From Asterella californica (Eukaryota; Streptophyta; Marchantiopsida; Marchantiales; Aytoniaceae): a stretch of DNA of 64,000 nt. This document shows positions 20,940-34,020 of this stretch, one piece after another. The DNA lies in assembly GCA_036924285.1 (NCBI GenBank), contig JAYKYS010000010.1, positions 3,906,001 through 3,970,000 of the forward strand, in the 5' to 3' direction. The notes under the pieces were generated by a model, which was not told the DNA's origin, ran no database searches, and saw nothing but the letters and a program-made list of their open reading frames with translations. How positions within the stretch are numbered: position 1 is the stretch's first letter; each line of letters begins with the position of its first letter. A program made the translations under genes and the position numbers.

Positions 20940-22694
20940 TTTTAGTGGAGGTTAGAATGTAGAGGCCGCCGCGCCGCCCTTTCAATCTCTTGCCAGGGCG
21001 GGAAAAATTCACCGAAAGTTACGAGAACCTAATTACCACGTGCCGGGGGTAATCAGGTTCTTTTACCTACTCGTCTCCCGCCACCGGCTCGGTGCGTCAC
21101 CCGTTACTTCCATGAGGGAAAGTAGTCCACGGTCAACGTTGTAGTTGACTTGGTACTGCCGGTAAACCAGTCGGCACTTAGGACGGCGACTGGTGCGGGC
21201 GGCATTTCTCTGAAGCCCGTCTACTCCTAGTCACCGTTCGCGTTGTAGCGGGGACTAAATTCTTGTCAGGCGCCGAACAGGAAAACGGTATTTGTTGCAC
21301 GGTTTTAGTGCTAGCCGGGGAGATGCCGGGAGTTCACGACGTCAGTGAGGCAACATATTTAACTGACGGGCGAGGGTAGAAAGCCAGGTTGACCGCTCGA
21401 GAGCGCGCACGGGCGTCGTGGTTCTTGACGGGAGTTGAGACAGGACGGAAGAGTTGAAGGGTGGATAAGATGGAGACGCATGTAGATGGCTTGTTAGCTG
21501 GGATTTTAGTTGCGGGCACTTGGCAGGTGTGGGGTGGACCAACCGATGGCGAGGGTTGAACAGAACAGCAAGGATGTCGAACGGAATAGGACGGGCGAGA
21601 CCGGTCTGGGAAGCGAGCCGACCGATGGAGGAATAGGGAGGTGGACGAGTCACGACTGTGAGCACGGTGATGACCGGCATGTTGAGGACAGGTAGTGCGT
21701 GAGGCGGACGGGAGTGACCGGTGCCAGGGCCGGGATGGCAGGCAGGCAATTAAGCCTTGGTTTTGGGGCGACTGGAGAGACCACTAGAGTAGTAACGGGG
21801 AAGAATTTGAGGCGGATGAAGTGGAGGGGAAGGTGAGAGGAGAGAGTCCGAGGGTTGAGCTTCGTTGTGTGGGGGAGAGGGACGACCTTCGTTGAGGAGA
21901 GAGAGCAGAACAGAGGGAGGAGAGGAGCCAAGGGAAGCAGGGCACAAGCAAGCGATAGAGCAGAGAAAGTGGCGAGGGGAGAAGAGGGAAAGCAAAGAGA
22001 AGTAGTAGAGGTGAGCGATGGGTGGGACAAGGAGGAGGGTGTGAGGGTAATGGTGGCAGTGTCCTCGGTGCTGAAGCTGCCGAGAGGAGAAGACAGGGGG
22101 AGGTGAGGTGCACTGCAATCTGTGGCATCTTGTACGTGCGTGCTGGCCATGGCCGATGCACGTCCCTTGAAGCAAGAGTCGTAGGGAGAGAGAGAGCGAG
22201 ACGACCGAGAAGGAGAGGGATGAGCGACGAGAGGTGAGAAGTGGAGACCAGGTAGAGAGACTAGTCGATTTTTCGTTGGGCGTTTGGTATGTGCGTGCTT
22301 GCTACTGCATTCACTGGAAGTTGTTGTGTGATTTGTTACATCGGGTGAGTGGGAGAAGAAGAGATAAGAGCGTGGACCGAGGGACCACCCTGAAAGCCGA
22401 CGGCGAGGAGAGAGTGGCGAGAGCGAGGAGACGAGACCTGAGTCGAGAGGCTAGTGACAGTTCGCTAAGCACGATCTCGTGGTGAGCGTAAAGGTAGCGG
22501 GCTGGTGTTCGAGAACCCTAAGGCGGTGAGGGTCAGATCTGCCTGGCATTGGAAAGACCGTAAGTGAGGAGCCGACTTGAGTGAAAAGGGTGGAGGGAGG
22601 CGAAGGTTGGGACGAAAGATATGAGTGAGGCTGTAGAGAAGAAGAGGAAGAGTTCTCTCCGTGCAGTACGACTGGACGAGTGTATGGGTGAAGG
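20940..22694 (+). promoter_or_regulatory. GC-rich upstream region and likely 5' leader of the kinase gene
   Basis: This stretch is clearly GC-richer than its surroundings and leads directly into the kinase start codon. From about 21840 to 22460 the plus strand is strongly purine-rich (long GAGAGA and GGAGG runs), as often seen in plant 5' leaders. An imperfect 14-bp inverted repeat (21024-21037 and 21048-21061) surrounds an ACGTG core, a possible G-box-like site. The transcription start cannot be placed. Long frames on the opposite strand come from composition. Confidence 0.45.
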
Positions 22695-25600
22695 ATGCCA
22701 GAGCTGCGTAGTGGAGCGCGCCAACCCCGCTCCCCTCTCACCCCAGCCAATCTCCCGTCACCTGCCCTCGATCATCCACCCCCAGTAGCTCCTGTTGAAG
22801 CATTTGTAGATTTGGTTCCAAACACGCGAAGAGCACAACCGAGGAGGCGTGGAGCCGCAGCCGGTGTCGGAGTTGCTGCAGGAAGGGAAGATCTTCCTCC
22901 GGCCAGAACCAGGGTAAGAACTCGAGCGACAGTAGCCAAAGAGGCCGCTGTCGGTGGTACACGGGTTGCTAGCAAAGGAAAAGCGACAGGTCGGGTTGTT
23001 AAACAGACCCGTGCCGCCAAACCTCCTCTGCAACCTAGAGCTCCTGCTGCCAGGCAACGAGCAGGTTTAGGTCGACCCAGACAAACTCTCTCACCATCAC
23101 CCTCTCCTGAGAGGCAATCCTCTCAAAATCCATTCAACCCCGACGAGGTTGAGGACGTCCAAGAAGAAACACCGTTGGTAGACCAGGACTCGAGAGACTT
23201 GGCAGAAGCAGAGACAGCTGATAAGAAAGAAGACATGGAAGAAGAGAGCGCTGGACGGAGTGCGGATAAGATCCCCGGAGCGGAAGAGGAAGGCAGTGCT
23301 GCACCTCTTCCTGAAAGGGTAACTTCTAACGATGAATCATTCTTACTGCACACACACTGCAAGGGCTAGTTTTACACTAGGTGGATACTTTCTCATGCTC
23401 ATCACAGGGTGTTGCATGACAGACTGGAACGTTATGAATCAGGCGCGGTGTGATTAGATTCACCTTAGTTATTGACGTATTTCGATTCCACTGATGAAGT
23501 ACCCCGAGTATTGTCTCCCATGTAGTCGCTCCGACTAGATTTGTGGCTGCAGCTCAGATGTGCTATTCGATGGACTATATTTGAGAACAGTACGGTTATT
23601 CCACCCTGCTTTCATCGATAAGCTCTAGTATTACGTCTATGATACGGCCTGTGACGCTATGTGGGGTGAGTTAAGGTGCAAGTGGGAGGATCCCCAATCT
23701 ACAAGATCGAGAGGAAGCTCGGGAAAGGAGGTTTCGGTCAAGTCTACGTAGGCAGACGTCTGAATGGTGGCGCCGAGCGAACTGGTCCTCAAGCCATAGA
23801 GGTACAGCTGTTAGCATCATTTATCGTGCCTTTTGTGCCCTTTCCAGGTTGCCTTTGTTCTAAATTATGCGAGAAGTGGGCTGCACTCATAATGCCATTT
23901 GTTTCCCCCCTCTGATGGGGGTAAATAGAAACCTCTCTGATGCTTGGGTGTGAGGCTTATCGTGCACTTTGATGCTCCGGTACGCAGGTTGCGTTGAAGT
24001 TTGAGCATCGGAGCAGTAAAGGCTGTAATTATGGTCCTCCGTATGAGTGGCAGGTCTATAAGTAAGGACTGGTCTAACGTTGTTAGTCTTTGCAGTCGCA
24101 TGGATTGACTGGATTGATGAGTTTGGATCCTGCATAAGACTTTTTTCATTCAAAGTTGTTGATCAGGTTGTTGATTTGGATACATTGACCTTCACTGCAG
24201 CACTCTGGGTGGTAGCCATGGTGTGCCTCGTGTACATTATAAAGGCCGACAGGGTGACTACTACGTCATGGTAGGTTACTGTACCTTTGAGTTATCTCTC
24301 TATGAAACAGAGGAAGCTGCTTATCCTGTTTGGTGTTAGTCTCCAATGGTGCAAGGGACTCTGCAGTGGGGCTTGTTCGGTTACAATCTGACTGGGGCTG
24401 GCCGTTTGTTGGATATGTTTGGGCAGGTCATGGATATGCTTGGGCCCAGTCTCTGGGACGTATGGAACTCCTCAGGTCAAGCGTAAGTTCCTTTCCCCTC
24501 TTACGGAAATTATAGTTACTCAGGATTCTACTTGTTGGTTTAAGTAATCATGGAACATATATTCTCCCACTGACGTATTCCGTGACGTTAATGTATGCAG
24601 GATGTCCACTGAAATGGTCGCTTGCATCGCCGTAGAAGCTATTTCCATTCTTGAGAAGATGCACTCAAGAGGGTATGACGCGTTCACTTCCAAGTCTCCC
24701 GCTGGTAGTCTTCGTTTAGAGGTGATTGTTGGTTGATATTTGGCTCTAGAGACTTGACATCGAATTTCGTGCAGATATGTCCATGGAGATGTGAAGCCGG
24801 AGAACTTTCTTCTAGGTCAAACTGGGACTGTCGATGAGAAGAAGCTCTTTCTTGTAGATCTTGGGTTAGGTGCGTACGTGGCGATCCCTCCGTTATGTAT
24901 TGTTATTTCTGTTAATAAGGTCTTAAGGAATTACTGGCCTTTGCGCTTTGTTGCTGGTATAGCTCTCCGTCGGATTTACAAGCTTCCGCATTGTATGCTT
25001 GTATGGAGGAGTCTTCACGCACTGATGCAAAGACTACTCGCATTAGCTCCGGAACTTGTCGTAGCTCGACGGTGGTACTACAGTTCCTTCGAGCGTTATT
25101 TGTCGTCGAAACTTGTTTCTGATCGCGTTTGTTCTGGTTGGGTTTCAGCAACAAGGTGGCGGGATGGAACTACAGGTCAGCATGTAGATTATGACCAAAG
25201 GCCCGATGTATTCAGGTATATCATGGATCTTGTGCAGCTGGACAGCTCTTGCATTATGCTGCTATTCGCATAGAGACCCTTATATATCATGGGTCCTTGT
25301 ATTGAGCCAAGGCTTCGTTGGCGTACACGAGCAATTGAATATTCTTAAATTTGGCTCGACAGGTCCGTCTTACTCATGCCTTTCCCTCCATGTGATGCAA
25401 CTGCAGAGGAACAGTGCGGTACGCAAGTGTTCATGCACATTTAGGTCGAACAGGAAGCAGGAGAGATGACTTAGAATCTCTAGCTTATACCTTAGTCTTC
25501 CTCCTCCGGGGACGTCTCCCATGGCAAGGATATCAGGTAAGTGGCCCTATCAGATAGTTTTCTGGTAGCTAGTCCCTTTCCAGGGGAATTCCCCGCGCGC

Positions 25601-28600
25601 TTCGGCCTTCTGGCTAATCCTCCTAAAGAGATGCTTCCTGCTTAGTGTGGTCACCTAGCCCTAGCGCGAGTCACCTGCAGGTTGCAGCCGATATATTGTT
25701 CTTTCTTGGTTTAACAATGTCTCTAAGATGTTTCTCCGACCTGGATTCATTTCGCTTGGACCTGTTTTGAGCAGGGTGACAACAAAGGCTTCTTAGTTTG
25801 CAAGAAGAAAATGGCTACGTCTCCAGAAATGCTCTGCTGCTTCTGTCCGATACCGTTCAAACAGTTTCTGGAGATTGTTGTGAACATGAAGTTCGATGAG
25901 GAACCAAATTATGCTAAGTTGGTACTATTGTTTGAAGGAATACTTGGTCCTAATCCAGCTGTCAGACCCATCAACACGGATGGTGCCCAAAAGGTTTGTT
26001 CCATTCCAGTTTGATGGCGTGGAAGGATATTTCTGATCATTAAAGACTTTGTGTTCTTACCGAACTTAACTAGTTTGAGTACCTCGTCTCGTTGAGGTCC
26101 TGATGTTTTTTTGTTTCAGCCTCGCCACCAGGTAACTAGTCTGCTTCCAGTAGTACTGATGTTGTTACATGGCGTCCGTTTATTTACTTTCTGGCTGATC
26201 AAGCAGCTGTGCGGTACGCAGGTCGGTCAAAAGAGGGGTAGGTTGACTGTAGAAGAAGAAGAGGATGACCAACCGAAAAAGAAGATTCGCTTGGGCATGC
26301 CTGCAACGCAGTGGATAACAGTTTATAATGCTCGGCGACCAATGAAGCAAAGGTAATTTTTGATTCTCAAAATGAGAAATAACAGTTGGTTTGCGACGAG
26401 TATGTACTTATGGAGCAGATTCACTTCAGACTGAACTGAAACTTCTGTCTTATGATTGCAACAGGTATCATTACAATGTAGCTGACTCACGGTTAACTCA
26501 ACATGTTGAGAAAGGCAACGAAGATGGGCTGTATATAAGCAGTGTAGCGTCTTGTACAAATTTATGGGCTCTTATTATGGACGCTGGCACTGGTTTTAAT
26601 GCTCAAGTTTATGAGCTTTCACATGTTTTCTTACACAAGGTGAGCACGAAATGATTGTAGAATCAGTTTACTCGGTGTTCTGTTGGACCAAATTGTCAGG
26701 AAATAATTCACAATGCCCGGATGTCACTCTGCCAACCTTTCATTAGCTGTCTTTGTTCTCGTTTATGATTCTTTCGCTTATATGATCTTAGATTCTAATG
26801 TCAGGGTCGGACTTTCCCGTTTACTCGCACTTCTTCATACTCTAAGCTGGGCTTTCCCCCACCTTCTACTATGTTCTGCTACTTGTAATACCTTACGGCC
26901 TTCGTTAATCCTTTTCTTTTCTGATTCTTGATTATTCTTGTTCTTCTCCTGTTCCCATTCTACTGTTTACTTCGTTGTTTCTCCGTGTAGCTGCTTGGTT
27001 CCCTACATACACATGTTTAAATGAAATTATTCTGCCAATCCCACTGATTTACTACTACACAGATGAGAGTTCACTCAGAGATGTAACAGGAACAAAAGAT
27101 TCTCCGTGTAGCTGCTTGGTTCCCCACATACATAACTTTAACTAAAATTATTCTGCCAATCCCGCTGATTTACTACTACACAGATGAGAGTTTACTCAGA
27201 GGTGTAGCAGGAACAAAAGAGACACCTGACCCTCTCTGCTAGGTGCTGACGAATTCAGACACTGCATAGGAAGGATGTCCTACCTGCGCTCTGCCTGCAA
27301 TTTGCGGTGTTGGGTTTGAGTGTACACCTGCTCATTACCTACAAATTGGCTGCGGAGCTCAATCAGGGCATTATCGATAGATATGATTACCAAGGATGAC
27401 TTCTGTCGGTTTCGGACTGCTTCTTAAACCGATGTGCTGAGTGATTTCTCCAGAGAACATTCTTGTTGTGTATCTTTTCTCTGATGTTTTAGTGTCTAAT
27501 TAGACAGCAAGATTAACTCCCAAACTATGTTTTATTTGTCCTCTATTATCTGATGTATCTGTTATTTATGTTTTATGTTTTATGTTTTCTGGTTTCTATT
27601 GTAGTGTACTCACATACAGTTCCTCTTGCGTCTCTTGCTTCTTTTTCCTCTTTGTTTCTTTTTGTTACTGGTTCTACAAGGCATGGCAACTCAGGTGTGA
27701 GATCTGGACGAGACAGGATCTACACTCTTCACCTTGTTAGTGCATATACTTGACTAGTGTGTTATCAGACTAATTATGGCGTAGTCCTGATTTTCCAACC
27801 TTTACACTATTCAAGAGTGAAATAGAATATATGGTGGAATTGCAGTGTTTATGCGATAGTAAAGTACAAAATATCAGATGAACAGGTATTAACTATATTT
27901 GTCGGCGTGTCAAATCTATCACAGTATAATTCTTTAAACCTTGGAACAGATGTTTGCCGTTTCTGTAAATTGGAGGTAATTTAAGGAGTGCAATTTCTGA
28001 GAGAATTGACGCAGGAATGGAACACGAGCAGCTTCAGCAGAACTTGAATTTCTAACTCAAAAGCTACGGTCTTTCGAATGTTTACGTCTTGTCTCTATGT
28101 GAACCTGCTTTGGGTCAATACATTGTACTTGTATACATGCATTTCTCTGCCGGTTATACGGGTTACTCTGTCTGCTCTGTGATCTGCTGTTACACTCTGC
28201 ATAAGCATTGTGTGCACTGCGTTTTGTACCTGTCTTATAAATTACACTTAAGAGCGGAATTACTATCTCCAGCAATGTGCCCTGTGCTCAACATTTTCAG
28301 TAGTTACGCCCTTTGGTTACAGACATTCGCTGTCTTGACGTCTGAAGATGACGTCGGATAGCAGGTTAAGGTGCATGCAACTGGAGAGTTTTCTGCTGCA
28401 TGCTCTGAGTGTATCTTGTGGTAGTTGGGTTTTTGAGTGCACCCACGCATTATGTACAGCTGAATCAGTGACCTTTGTTCCACAAATTGTTTTTATACTC
28501 CTTTGCCTGGCAGGTCGATGACTTCACTCGCCACTTCCGGCTGCTTTTATTGCTTGTTCTTGAACTCATGTACACTAACTCTCTTAGTAGGTCTGAAATC

Positions 28601-30357
28601 CCATTCTTTATTCGCCATCGAGGCGCGGTACTTATTTCACTTTCACTCACTTTCAGTTCTGCATTAGATTCTCATTCGCTTCAATCAGCTTGCATCATTG
28701 CATACTGTACATGGTATCTACTTTGCACTCGTATACCCAGGAGGAGCCATTTCTGCAGATGTGCTTCGCACTACACACCCCTATCCGCACATCCTTCAGT
28801 TACAAGAAACTGGCTAATTGAGACGCCAGGTTAGCGCACATTTTGCCCCTGCTGCTCTCTACTTACTATGGTCACGCTAGGGTATTTGCTACCTACGTGA
28901 AAAAGTCGAACATTCTCGACGAACATATGCACTTCTCCGGGTTCACTTGCGTTTTGCGGTTACCTTCAGTATGTGGGGGCGTGCCGAACTTCGTTTCTTT
29001 TGTATCAATATGCATCTTATCTCAGAGGTCAGGAAGTTCCAAAATTCGAAATTCAGAAACAAATTTGAAGATTGTTTGTGGCAGGTGCACAAACAAATGT
29101 ACTGGTTATACTTGCTTATTATCCGTTTGCACATTTGCAGGAATGGATAATGGAACAGTGGGAGAAGAACTATTACATCAGTGCTATTGCCGGTGCTAAC
29201 AACGGAAGTTCTCTTGTTGTGATGTCGAAAGGTAGTAATTAAACTTGGTTCTCTCGATTTGACATTCGGTTGGGGTGAGCAGTCGTGTCACCTGTTCTCG
29301 GGGTTCTATTATCCACATGGGAAGTTTCTGCGTACCAAGATATAGGAACATAGGAAGATCTGTTTATAGTCTTTAGTTTTCCAGTTGATAGTTCTGGTCT
29401 ATTCTTGACATACCTTGTCGTACAAAGATACGAGGAATTTGTCAACTTGTGTATGCGCCTCGGTTTGTTTGGGAGCTTCTTGAGGTATGGCTACGTTTTG
29501 TGGCTTCTTAAATTGTGGATGGAAGCGTTGAACGGCTGGATTTGTCCTGGATTTTAGGAACATCGTACACTCAACAATCGTATAAAGTCAGTGACTCTTT
29601 TCCTTTCAAATGGATCAACAAAAAATGGAGGGAGGGATTTTATGTGACCTCGATGGCCACGGCTGGTAGCCGCTGGGGTGTTGTCATGTCACGCAACGCA
29701 GGTTTTACAGACCAGGTAAGGTTTCGCATCTCATGCCTTCCGTTAAGGCTGTCTTTCTGAAGGAAGAGTGATCCTGATGATGGATTCGTCATGCACACAG
29801 GTTGTTGAGCTGGATTTTCTTTACCCTAGTGAAGGTATTCATCGAAGGTGGGATAGTGGCTATCGTATAACGGCAACTGCAGCCACTTGGGATCAGGCTG
29901 CATTTGTTCTTAGTGTTCCAAGACGAAAACCTGCTGATGAAACTCAGGAGACCTTACGAACATCGGCTTTTCCTAGTTCACACGTTAAAGTATGTATCTC
30001 CTGGTGATTGATGTTCAGATATTTGCTACTGACGACATCATGGTCCATGAGCTTGGAATGTTTCGGAAGGATAGCTTTCTAGATTGCGCACGATGATCTG
30101 GAGGAGATGCCCGTATGAAAGAGGATGTTCATACGTTCGTACCGGGATCTTGTGTTTGAACATGAACTTCCCTTCGATGTTGCACGGCATCCATCCTTCC
30201 GCTGTACATTCTCCCTGATGCATGCCGATCGTGTATTGTAATGTCAAGTTCCTGTCAGGACCGTCGTTTCTGAATTTCAAATTGGCTTTGTCTGCAGGAG
30301 AAATGGTCAAAGAATCTGTACATCGCAGCAGTTAGTTATGGACGCACCGTTTCATAG
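22695..30357 (+). CDS. MLK: casein kinase 1-like protein, MUT9-like/EL1 family (16 exons)
   Basis: Exons: 22695-23318, 23676-23801, 23988-24061, 24201-24270, 24427-24482, 24601-24672, 24775-24869, 25149-25215, 25407-25536, 25775-25993, 26222-26352, 26465-26639, 29141-29231, 29558-29715, 29801-29989, 30298-30357. All introns are GT-AG; the spliced frame is 778 codons (relatives are about 700). MPELRSG at the start is the family's usual N-terminus. Residues 1-208 are basic then acidic and probably disordered. The CK1-type kinase domain (about 214-511) has glycine loop GKGGFGQV (224-231), Lys254 in [16 protein letters not shown] (Asp346, Asn351) and DLG (Asp369). A basic KRGRL...PKKKIR stretch (about 515-534) may be a nuclear signal. 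The conserved C-terminal domain ends YGRTVS. Known relatives are nuclear kinases phosphorylating histone H3 Thr3, DELLA protein, Ghd7 and light-signalling proteins. It appears intact. Confidence 0.96.
26980..27221. repeat. 121-bp tandem duplication inside intron 12
   Basis: Two copies start at 26980 and 27101 with the shared block TCTCCGTGTAGCTGCTTGGT and are nearly identical to the end (GGAACAAAAGA). They lie in the 2501-bp intron 12, far longer than the other introns (85-357 bp). No transposon ends are visible. Confidence 0.9.
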
Positions 30358-32690
30358 CATTGTATCGAGCGAGTAGTGCGGCTCACCTACAGTTGCAGTT
30401 TGGCAGTCAACCGTTGGGGCTGATTAGGGGATTGGCCATGGACCTCTGCTGGGCTTTTAGAAGCGATCTGTTTACCTTTTTACTCAGTTGAGCATAAGAC
30501 AGGTGTAGGACCGTTTGCTACACCTAGGCACTGCGAAGACTGAGATATGCTGTGGAAAGTCTGCGACTGCAGTACGGTGATGGTGCGCTGATGTGGTTGA
30601 TGTGATGCTTCACATCACCCAGTGTCGATGAAATCAAGCAATGCCTGACCATGCTTTTCATTCCAGAGAAGGGCTCGGAATGGCAACCGAGGGACAGGCC
30701 TTTCATTGCTTGCTTTCATCAGAAGGGAGAAGCCCAGAGATGTGAAGTAGTCGTGCGATCAAAATGTATCACTTGACAAGTAGGTCAAATGATTCTCACT
30801 ACCTGACGCCAACTTTAGATTCTCGATATCTGGGGAGGTGGAATGTCTTCTTTGCTACGAATTCTAGCATGGGCGTCCTTGGTGTACTTTTGTAGCTGCG
30901 TCTGCCAAGCCTTTTATGAAGACCTGAGCGCAGAGTAGAGGTTCATGTTTCGCACAGTCCATTACCAGGTACATCTGGCTGGTTGTGATTTAATCTGTAA
31001 GATATCAGTCACCAGAATCTTGCTTTGCTTATAGTACTGAAGGGGTTTGTGTCTAAGCAGAGACCAAGGACAAGTTGCGAGGGTGAAATTCGATGGCAGT
31101 GCAAACTCTTTTGCCCTGCCATTTGTGGTCTGACTTTGGACTAATCTTATTATTTCCTGCGATTCTGTGATTGAATGTTTCCAACTCTGAAATCAACGGC
31201 ATGTACTATTCCAATGCTCTGGGATTCACGGAAAAGCTGTTCTTTGTACAGTGAATAAAGTAGTCAACTGTTCTCTCTCCTAGTGAGTAACGTCGCCTCA
31301 TTGAACATCAGTAATCTGGTGTCGTTGACGGTTTCTGTGGATGAACTTTCTTTTACGTGGCAGCAGGAGATAGATTTTTGATGGAAGTATGAGTGGTACC
31401 TTCAACACGCTAATTCATTTTGGTAGTTTTATACCGAGTGATATGCAGTATGAAAGTGCTTGGTATTCTTCTTCGGAACAGCGTATGCCGTCTCGTTTCC
31501 ACAAGCTCTACTAGTTCGGGCAACACATTTTTGATGGTTGTACTTGAATCGCCTCTCTTGGTGTTTGTGAACCTCGAAGCCATTTGTGTGCGATGTAATC
31601 ACTTTACTCATACGGTAGATCCGTCGAATGATTCGCGGCATTTGGATTGCATTTGTGCTAAGTGGGTCTGGTGAGGTAGTGCATGAAAATCAGTACGGGG
31701 TATGATCGTGTCCTGTGTGAAACACTGCCATTTTAATACTTTTGGTGGTTTCTTTCTCAAGGTTGCTTGTGGAGCATGCCGAGTTGAATGCAGTGGTGTG
31801 TACGTAGAGCGTCGTACGGTTTCGACTCCAGAGATTTGGAGTAACTTGACTCAACGAGTTAGGTTGGAATAGTCAGCAAGTTAGGCAGGAGCATTTCATG
31901 TCAGCATTGTGCAGTACTGGGCCGATATTTGACAGGAACATTTCCTAGCTATAGTAGTATTATCTCCGTCAAAAGCACTCGAATTAGCGCAGTTACAGTC
32001 TGCGTCCAGTTCAGTAGTAGGAACTTTGTTCATAGCAGTTATGATTGTACGTTGGGAATAAAATTAGACTTTTCAGTTCAGCAGGTAGCTGATCTTCTGA
32101 ATGAAAGTGTCGGTACTTCTCTGTCGAGGTATGTGCTGAAATGTGTTACGAACTTCCCGACGTGTCTCTTAGGAGAAATAAAGCGGCGCTGACCTCGTCT
32201 GCTCATTCGGATTCTGTTTTATTGTGTCGTCGAAGATCGCTAGCTGACCGTGCGAGGCCCCGAAACCTTGGCTACAGCCAAAGCGGACTCAGGGAAACTT
32301 TATCGACGTTGATGGGTGGTCTAGGAAATATACACGATATCGGTTTCGGAGTTATACTGGGTCTTTCCGCCGGGGGTGGAGGGCATGAAGGCGCAGCTGT
32401 TAATCCGCGTAGCGGCTTTATCTGTATCGCTTGGGACATACTCGGGTACGTTGCCCTTCCATGATTTGCCTTACACGTCATGGTGTAATCATCCCCGATA
32501 TTGATGGATCGCAGTAGATTCATTTTGGTTCTGTGGAAACTGGAACTCGTGAAATTGTACGGGTCCCGAAGTCTGGTACAGGTGACGTCCGCGGCGGACG
32601 TTTCTGATAAACGGACGTCAATCTGCTCAGACTCCGCGGGCGTTTCTCATTTGCACTTCACTAGTTTGGGTATATTTTATAAGTAGAAGA
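30358..32690. other. region downstream of the kinase gene, unassigned
   Basis: It probably starts with the kinase 3' untranslated region. Composition resembles the gene's introns up to about 32690, where DNA turns sharply AT-rich. A 107-codon frame at 32141-32464 (ending FICIAWDILGYVALP) lies in a locally GC-rich patch; I do not recognise it and would not call it a gene. No poly(A) signal could be chosen with confidence. Confidence 0.4.
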
Positions 32691-34020
32691 GAACATTCCT
32701 GAAAATAAATTTTTTTTTGTATAGAAGTATTATCTTTTCACTTAAAATTAATTTATAATTCACTGCTCTATTCTGTAGTTTTAAATAGTTGTATTAAAAT
32801 AATAAACTTGAAAAATAAACTTTATTTTAATTAAACATATTTATAACAAAATTCTTTTGTAAACCTCCGGGTCAAATAAAACACAACTTCCAGAATATAG
32901 AGTCAAGGTTCATCGTTTTCTGTCTATCTTCCTTCCGGAATTGATGAACTTCTGGACTTCCTTCAACTCGTTGAAGATTTTTGTATTTCGCTTGTTGAAC
33001 AAGAGCACGCTTACATATTCACGGTTGTAAAATTCCATACTGCCTCACATACATTATATGTATGTAAGTGATTTCCATATTGCATTAGGAAAACCCATTT
33101 ACTTAAATTGATAAACCTTGTAAACCGTAAGATTCTGTATTTAGCGGTTGGGATATTCTGTCACCTTCTTTGCAAATGTAAAACTATAAATTTTTGATTC
33201 GAAATTATGATCGTTTTAAGTAAGTTATATTTGTACATTATTCTTACATCTTGTGATAGATTATCCTTGTTTGATAAATTCTATCACAAGGATTTGAGTC
33301 AAAGCTCTCGCATTAGTTTAAAATATATATTTTATTTATGCTAATAGATATTTATTACAATATTTTATTTACATTTTGTTGCTTATATAGGCTATAATGG
33401 TGCATACATGTATGAGTTCGGACAATGCGATAGATTCTTGCAGTGATGTAGATTGATGCGATAGCATCAATTATCATAAATTTCTTCAAGATCTTTGGGA
33501 GAGATAGCATCTTCACCCTTTCTCGTGAAATTAAGCTTGTATGGAAGATTTATGAGATGTTTTTCAGTGATTTTCACATTAACATGATGTGTTTTAGCTA
33601 CATGAGTCCACTGCACATTGCATGGTTAACCAAAAGGACACATGTGATACAATGAAGTCAAAAGAATACAAATATTAAATTGTCTAGAATGATGAAAACA
33701 AGCAAGAAAAAACAACTTTTAAAGCCTGTATCCTGCATAAAATTAGCCAGATACTGGTCTTTTCCCAAGCACCTGCTTTTGCTGGAGAACCTCTAGCAAA
33801 AGCAGGTTCTCCAGTTGTGATGTGAAGATGGATTCCAAAGAAATTGATGTTACAACGAGATTCTTTTCTTTTAGAATTGCACACGGTGGTGAGGGAAACT
33901 TTATTAGAAAAACGGAAAGTTACATAAGAACCTAGAGGGCCAAAGGTAAGCTGGTTGCAATGGATACTTTATTCGTGTCAGCCAAGTAGCAATAGACCTA
34001 AAATGCTTCAAACGTTGAGC
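32691..34020. other. AT-rich non-coding DNA with hairpins
   Basis: Strongly AT-rich from 32690 to about 33420. A perfect 11-bp inverted repeat (33250-33260 and 33280-33290) lies in it. No gene is visible. Confidence 0.5.
33771..33814. repeat. interleaved pair of perfect inverted repeats
   Basis: ACCTGCTTTTGCT at 33771-33783 pairs with 33795-33807 (13 bp), while CTGGAGAACCT at 33782-33792 pairs with 33804-33814 (11 bp). The two pairings overlap, so only one can form at a time, or part of both as a pseudoknot. Confidence 0.9.

Noticed and set aside
21342..22175. Overlapping long minus-strand frames rich in Pro, Ser and Leu
   Set aside because: They result from the purine-rich plus strand of the kinase 5' region, which lacks stop codons on the complement; three frames are open at once.
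25407..25425. GTGCGGTACGCA in exon 9 repeated at the acceptor of exon 11 (about 26210)
   Set aside because: It is a short coincidence around a splice acceptor; no wider duplication is present.
30038..30310. 90-codon minus-strand frame over intron 15 and the last exon
   Set aside because: It overlaps a firmly placed exon on the other strand and matches nothing I know; most likely chance.
32141..32464. 107-codon frame downstream of the kinase gene
   Set aside because: No recognisable domain, no splice context and no homologue in the window; not enough to call a gene.
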